Positions 59,673 through 64,000 of a DNA stretch of 64,000 bases are shown here, one piece after another. The stretch is taken from the NCBI RefSeq assembly GCF_001613325.1, contig NZ_BDCD01000002.1:248001-312000 (forward strand), read 5' to 3'. The translations under genes were made by a program, and so were the position numbers. The DNA comes from Nocardia yamanashiensis NBRC 100130 (GTDB taxonomy: Bacteria > Actinomycetota > Actinomycetes > Mycobacteriales > Mycobacteriaceae). Position 1 is the stretch's first letter. Each line of letters begins with the position of its first letter. The notes under the pieces are model-generated. The model saw only the letters and a list, made by a program, of their open reading frames with translations. It did not search any database and had not been told where the DNA came from.

Positions 59673-62511
59673 ACCCACCGAGCCCACCCGCCCCTCGGGT
59701 AATGGCGAGCCCGCCGGTGGACCCGCGCCCGCACACCCCGATCGCACGGCCGCAGCGCACGACTCCACCGCCGCGGCGGGGGCTTCCGCTCCGAAACCCG
59801 GTGGGTCGGTGTCGGTGGCGGGAAGCCTGGTGCCGACCGGGGATCTGCCGGGGACGCCGGTGAATCCGCCTCCGCCGCCGGAACATTGGTTCGCGGATGT
59901 GCTGGCCTCGGATGGCGGGGTGGTACGGCTGCGGCCCATCACACCGGATGACGCGGAAGGCATGGAGCGGTTCCACTCCCGGCTGTCGGACCGCACGCGG
60001 TATCTGCGCTACTTCGGTCCGTATCCGCGGATGACGCCGAAAGACCTGTACCGCACCACGCATGTGGATTATCGGGACCGGGTCGGCCTGGTGATCGAGC
60101 TCGGAGACGAGATCATCGCGGTGGGCCGGTACGAGTACCTGTCGGATCGGCCGGGGCCGCGCGCCGCCGAGGTGGCATTCGTGGTGGCCGACGAGCATCA
60201 GGGGCGCGGCCTGGGTTCGATTCTGCTGGAGCACCTCAACGGCGCCGCGGCCGAGAACGATATCGCGAGCTTCGTCGCCGAGGTGCTGGCCGAGAACAAT
60301 GCCATGGTGCAGGTGTTCCGGGACGCCGGCTATCAGGTGGAGCGCAGCCGCGACGGGTCGGTGCTGCATCTGGAATTCGCCATCGATCCCACCGAAGCGC
60401 TGCAGTCGGTGCGGGATTCACGGGAACGCGCGTCCGAGGCGCGCAGTGTCGGGAATCTGCTGACCCCGAAATCGGTCGCGGTGATCGGCGCGACGCCGTC
60501 CACCGCGCGGGTGGGCGGTGCGGTGCTGGCCAACCTGCTGTCGGGATCCTTTCCCGGACCGGTGTTTCCGGTGAACCGCACTCGCACCTCGGTGCGCGGC
60601 GTGCGGGCGTATCCGACCGTGCGCGATATCCCGGACGAGGTCGATCTGGCGGTGATCGCGGTGCCCGCCACCGAGATCGGGTCCGTGCTCGACGACTGTA
60701 TGGCCAAGGGCGTCAAGGGTCTGGTGGTGCTCACCGCCGGGTTCTCCGAGACCGGCCCGCGCGGCTGGGCCGCCGAACGCGAGCTGGTGGACGCGGCCCG
60801 TTCCCACGGCATGCGGGTGGTCGGGCCGAGCGCGCTCGGTATCGCCAACACCGATCCGGCGGTGGCCATCAATGCCACCCTGGCCCCGGTGCTGCCCGGA
60901 CGCGGGCGGATCGGATTCTTCTGCCAGTCCGGACCTTTGGGCGCTGCCATTCTCGGCGAGGCCGCCGCCCGGCAGCTCGGGCTGTCCACGTTCGTCTCGG
61001 CGGGTAATCGCGCCGACGTGTCCGGCAACGACCTGCTCCAGTACTGGGACAACGATCCGGACACCGATGTGGTGCTGCTGTACCTGGAGACCTTCGGCAA
61101 TCCGCGCAAGTTCTCCCGCATCGCCCGCCGGGTGGCGCACACCAAACCCATTGTGGCCGTGAACAGCGGCCGGCACGGCGTGCGGGTGGACGGGGAACCG
61201 GATCTGGACCGTTCGCTGGTGCGGAATCTGTTCGCGCAGGCGGGCATCATCCAGGTCGATTCCATCACCGAGCTTTTCGACTGCGCCATGCTGCTGGCCT
61301 ATCAACCGCTCCCGGCCGGCCGTCGCGCCGCGGTGATCGGCAACAGCGCCGCCCTGAGCTGGCTCGCGGTCGACGCCGCCCGCGTCGAGGGCCTGGAGGT
61401 GGGCGAACCCATCGACCTCGGCCCGCAGGGCAGCCCGGCGGACTACCTCACCGCGGTCGCGGCGGCTGTCTCGGATCCGGACGTGGACGCGGTCATCGTC
61501 ATCTACTCCCCGCCCGTTCCCACCGCCGTCGCCTCCTTCGCCGAAGCCATCCGTTCCGGCGCCCAATCCGACCCGGACACACCGGTTCTCACCACCTTCG
61601 TGGCCGACCAGGGCATGCCCAACCTGCTGGCCACCCGCGGCCTCGGCGGCATGCTGGAACGCGGCTCCATCCCCGCCTTCGGCGACCCGGAACGGGCGGC
61701 CCGCACCCTGGCCCGGGTCCGCCGCTACGCCGACTGGCGCACCCGCCCCATCTCCCCGATCGCCCGCCCCGAGGGCCTCGACACCGCCCGCGCCCGGGAA
61801 CTGGTGGGGGAGTGGATGTCCGAGGACGCGGCGCACTGGCTCACCGATCTGCAAGCCGCGGAACTGCTGGGCTGCTACGGCATCCGCGTCGTCGAGTTCC
61901 GGGAGGTCCGCGACGCCGACGCCGCCGTCGACGCCGCGGAACACCTCGGCTACCCGGTCGCGGCCAAGGCCACCGGCGAGATCTGGCGCAACCGCCCCGA
62001 TCTCACCGGCGTCCGCCTGGACCTGTGGCGCCCCGACGCGGTCCGCCGGGCCTTCACCGACCTGGCCGAGATCTCCGGCAATCCGGTGCATATCCAGCGC
62101 ATGGCCACCAAAGGCGTCGGCTGTATGTTCCGGGTGCAGGACGATCCGTCCTTCGGTTCGGTCATCAGCTTCGGTCTCTCCGGCACCATCATCGACCTGC
62201 TCGGCGACCGCGTGTACCGCGCCCTGCCGCTCACCGAAGCCGAATCCACCGAACTCATCGACGCACCCCGCGCCGCCCCGCTGCTGTCGGGCACCGTCAA
62301 AGGCCGGGAGGTCGGCAAACCCGTCGATCGCGCCGCCCTGGCCGAAGTCGCACAACGCATCTCGGCCCTCTGCGACGACCTCCCCGAGGTCCGGGAACTG
62401 CTCTGCGAACCGGTGCTGGCCTCCGCCGAAGGCGCGGCCGTCCTCTACGGCCGGGTCCGCATCGGCCCCGAGCCCAGCCGCTTCGACCTGGGGCCGCGGC
62501 GTATGGGCTGA
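59665..62511 (+). CDS. Pat-type protein acetyltransferase: GNAT plus ADP-forming acyl-CoA synthetase-like domains
   Basis: A 948-residue multidomain protein. Order: disordered N-terminus to about 75; GNAT about 85-235 (VVADEHQGRGLGSILL); CoA-binding about 265-365 (VIGATPSTARVGGAVLANLL); succinyl-CoA-ligase-like domains to about 690; ATP-grasp about 695-940. In the position where active ADP-forming synthetases have S-H-T-G (near residues 495-525) I see SGRHGVRVDGEPDLDR, so the phospho-histidine is probably lost, as reported for Salmonella Pat. GNAT-first order is that of the Streptomyces PatA. GTG 59665 overlaps the acuC stop by 8 bases. Confidence 0.88.
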   Translation: MTEPTEPTRPSGNGEPAGGPAPAHPDRTAAAHDSTAAAGASAPKPGGSVSVAGSLVPTGDLPGTPVNPPPPPEHWFADVLASDGGVVRLRPITPDDAEGMERFHSRLSDRTRYLRYFGPYPRMTPKDLYRTTHVDYRDRVGLVIELGDEIIAVGRYEYLSDRPGPRAAEVAFVVADEHQGRGLGSILLEHLNGAAAENDIASFVAEVLAENNAMVQVFRDAGYQVERSRDGSVLHLEFAIDPTEALQSVRDSRERASEARSVGNLLTPKSVAVIGATPSTARVGGAVLANLLSGSFPGPVFPVNRTRTSVRGVRAYPTVRDIPDEVDLAVIAVPATEIGSVLDDCMAKGVKGLVVLTAGFSETGPRGWAAERELVDAARSHGMRVVGPSALGIANTDPAVAINATLAPVLPGRGRIGFFCQSGPLGAAILGEAAARQLGLSTFVSAGNRADVSGNDLLQYWDNDPDTDVVLLYLETFGNPRKFSRIARRVAHTKPIVAVNSGRHGVRVDGEPDLDRSLVRNLFAQAGIIQVDSITELFDCAMLLAYQPLPAGRRAAVIGNSAALSWLAVDAARVEGLEVGEPIDLGPQGSPADYLTAVAAAVSDPDVDAVIVIYSPPVPTAVASFAEAIRSGAQSDPDTPVLTTFVADQGMPNLLATRGLGGMLERGSIPAFGDPERAARTLARVRRYADWRTRPISPIARPEGLDTARARELVGEWMSEDAAHWLTDLQAAELLGCYGIRVVEFREVRDADAAVDAAEHLGYPVAAKATGEIWRNRPDLTGVRLDLWRPDAVRRAFTDLAEISGNPVHIQRMATKGVGCMFRVQDDPSFGSVISFGLSGTIIDLLGDRVYRALPLTEAESTELIDAPRAAPLLSGTVKGREVGKPVDRAALAEVAQRISALCDDLPEVRELLCEPVLASAEGAAVLYGRVRIGPEPSRFDLGPRRMG

Positions 62512-62593
62512 ACTCGCTGAGATATCCGCCACGCGGGCCGCAATCGGCCCATCGGGATTGAGACAGTAGGACATTCGTCGGAACGGAGAGGTG

Positions 62594-64000
62594 ATGGGAT
62601 TGCGGGAAGACCAGATCGAGACGGCGACCGCGCCACTGCGCGACGATATCCGGTTCCTGGGCGGCATCCTGGGCGAGACCATTCGCGATCACGAGGGAGC
62701 GGATGTCTTCGACCTGATCGAACGCGTGCGGGTGGAGGCGTTCAAGGTGCGGCGCTCCGAGGTGGAGCGCGATGCCGTGGCCGGCATGCTGCGGGATGTG
62801 GACATCCGGACGGCGATTCCGGTGATCCGGGCGTTCAGTCACTTCCTGCTGCTGGCCAATCTGGCCGAGGATCTGCAACGGGATCGGCGGCGGGCGGTGC
62901 ATATCGCGGCGGGGGAGCAGCCGCAGGATTCCAGCCTGGCCGCCACCTATCGCAAACTGGACGCCGCCGGGCCGGACGGTGCGGTGGTGGCGGATCTGCT
63001 GGCCGACGCGCTGGTCGCGCCGGTGATCACGGCGCATCCGACCGAGACTCGGCGGCGGACCATCTTCGACGTGCAGGCGCGGATCACCGAGGCCATGCGG
63101 CGGCGGCAGCGGTACGACGCGCACGAGCCGGAGTTCGCGGAACTGGAGACCGAGATCCGGCGGCAGGTGCTGCAATTGTGGCGGGCGGCGCTGATCCGGT
63201 TGGCGCGCTTGCGGATTCAGGACGAGATCGAGGTCGGGCTGCGATATTACGACCTGACGCTGTTCGATGTGATCCCGCGGATCAACGATCAGGTGCGGGC
63301 GGCGTTGCGGGCGCGCTGGCCCGAACAGGAACTGCTGACCCGGCCCATTCTGCGGACGGGTTCGTGGATCGGCGGCGACCGGGACGGAAATCCGTTCGTC
63401 ACCGCCGACGTGGTGCACCGCGCCACCCATCGCGCGGGTGCGGTGGCGTTCGAGCGCTACCTGAAATCGCTGGTGGAGCTGGAGAAGTCGCTGTCGCAGT
63501 CCGCGCGGCTGGTGCCGGTCACGCCCGAGCTGGCCGCCCTGGCCGATGCCGGATTCGACGATTCGCCGCAGCGCGCGGACGAACCGTATCGCCGGGCGCT
63601 GCGCGGTATCCGGGCTCGGCTCAGCGCGGCCGCACGTCAGGCCCTCGGTGAAATCCCCGCGGACGGCATCGATGTCGCCGCCGAGCCGTATGCCGGGCCG
63701 GGCGAACTGCTCGCCGATCTGAATATCGTGGACGCCTCCATGCGCGCCTCCGGTGACGGCCTGCTCGCCGACGATCAACTGGCCGCCTTGCGCGCCGCCG
63801 TGGAAACCTTCGGATTCCATCTGCAGGGCCTGGATCTGCGCCAGAACTCGGAAATGCACGAACAGGTGGTGGCGGAGCTCTTCGCCTGGGCCGGAGTGCA
63901 TTCCGACTACGCCTCGCTCGATGAGGCGCAGCGGATCGAACTGCTGGCCGCCGAACTGTCCACCCGGCGCCCGCTGGTCGGAGCCAATGCGCGCCTGAGC
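62594..64000 (+). CDS. ppc: Phosphoenolpyruvate carboxylase (3' truncated by window end)
   Basis: The first 469 codons of a PEP carboxylase, open to the window edge. The catalytic His is in [11 protein letters not shown] near residue 145. [13 protein letters not shown] near residue 257 is the second signature, and [10 protein letters not shown] near residue 415 matches the family. The full protein would be about 900 residues. It carboxylates PEP to oxaloacetate, replenishing the TCA cycle. ATG 62594 is the likely start, with GGAGAGG just upstream but very close. TTG 62600 would have better spacing. Confidence 0.95.
   Translation, partial: MGLREDQIETATAPLRDDIRFLGGILGETIRDHEGADVFDLIERVRVEAFKVRRSEVERDAVAGMLRDVDIRTAIPVIRAFSHFLLLANLAEDLQRDRRRAVHIAAGEQPQDSSLAATYRKLDAAGPDGAVVADLLADALVAPVITAHPTETRRRTIFDVQARITEAMRRRQRYDAHEPEFAELETEIRRQVLQLWRAALIRLARLRIQDEIEVGLRYYDLTLFDVIPRINDQVRAALRARWPEQELLTRPILRTGSWIGGDRDGNPFVTADVVHRATHRAGAVAFERYLKSLVELEKSLSQSARLVPVTPELAALADAGFDDSPQRADEPYRRALRGIRARLSAAARQALGEIPADGIDVAAEPYAGPGELLADLNIVDASMRASGDGLLADDQLAALRAAVETFGFHLQGLDLRQNSEMHEQVVAELFAWAGVHSDYASLDEAQRIELLAAELSTRRPLVGANARLS

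Noticed and set aside
60418..63901. Long minus-strand frames opposite the Pat-type and PEPC genes
   Set aside because: Shadows of strongly conserved plus-strand proteins, Gly/Arg/Asp-rich without a fold.
1..64000. tRNA, rRNA, CRISPR arrays, insertion sequences and prophage genes
   Set aside because: None seen on reading the sequence and the protein-coding content; no transposase, integrase or array pattern.

Overview
The window is a high-GC (about two-thirds G+C) chromosomal segment of a mycolic-acid actinomycete, most likely Nocardia or a close relative. The evidence is an mce operon tail with Mce-associated proteins, an EspC/WXG-type secretion pair, DesA-type acyl-ACP desaturase, a Ddn-like deazaflavin oxidoreductase, IdeR with all metal ligands, and the actinobacterial lexA / small SOS membrane gene / nrdR cluster. 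I see no rRNA, tRNA, CRISPR array, insertion sequence or prophage. The window opens inside an Mce-family gene and closes inside a phosphoenolpyruvate carboxylase gene.

Layout. 1-2.4 kb: end of an mce operon and three paralogous Mce-associated membrane proteins. 2.5-8.5 kb: desaturase, a candidate type VII secretion pair (EspC-like protein plus WXG/alpha-beta-hydrolase), an unknown gene with its own palindrome, a divergent NmrA-type oxidoreductase/TetR pair and a DUF2231-like membrane protein. 8.6-12.3 kb: SOS and nucleotide-reduction block, with lexA carrying its own SOS box, a divergent short membrane protein with two overlapping-spaced SOS boxes, a secreted unknown and nrdR. 12.3-18.7 kb: hrpA helicase, a Pr6Pr membrane protein, and a TetR-GNAT fusion regulator facing a Ddn-like oxidoreductase across three phased palindromes. 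19-26 kb: MoxR ATPase with a VWA/metallopeptidase partner, a secreted LVIVD-like protein and a MerR regulator fused to two sliding-clamp domains. 26-34 kb: aminotransferase, unknown, MFS exporter, M48 protease, PhzF and secreted HNH protein. 34.5-36.7 kb: ahpD-ahpC facing oxyR. 36.7-44.7 kb: metabolic genes and a TetR/aldo-keto reductase/unknown regulon sharing one operator. 44.9-47.3 kb: polyamine operon (ornithine decarboxylase-like enzyme plus fused SpeD-SpeE). 47.4-56.6 kb: DUF3516 helicase, PAC2 protein, lipoprotein, two paralogous secreted Ig-like proteins flanking a WYL/VOC pair, and a DUF4192 gene. 56.5-64 kb: ideR-galE, the AcuC deacetylase overlapping a Pat-type acetyltransferase, and PEP carboxylase.

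How it works together. Stress and redox control dominate: LexA (DNA damage), NrdR (deoxynucleotide supply), OxyR with AhpC/AhpD (peroxide), IdeR (iron), and several one-gene-one-operator regulators. From memory of M. tuberculosis, lexA, Rv2719c, nrdR, the PhzF-like Rv2716, the PAC2 protein Rv2714 and ideR lie in the same order within roughly 10 kb. Here that backbone is spread over about 50 kb with accessory genes between. The most unusual items are the MerR-clamp fusion, the TetR-GNAT fusion with 19-bp-phased operators, the MoxR/double-metallopeptidase module, the SOS-controlled short membrane protein without LysM, and the fused SpeD-SpeE.
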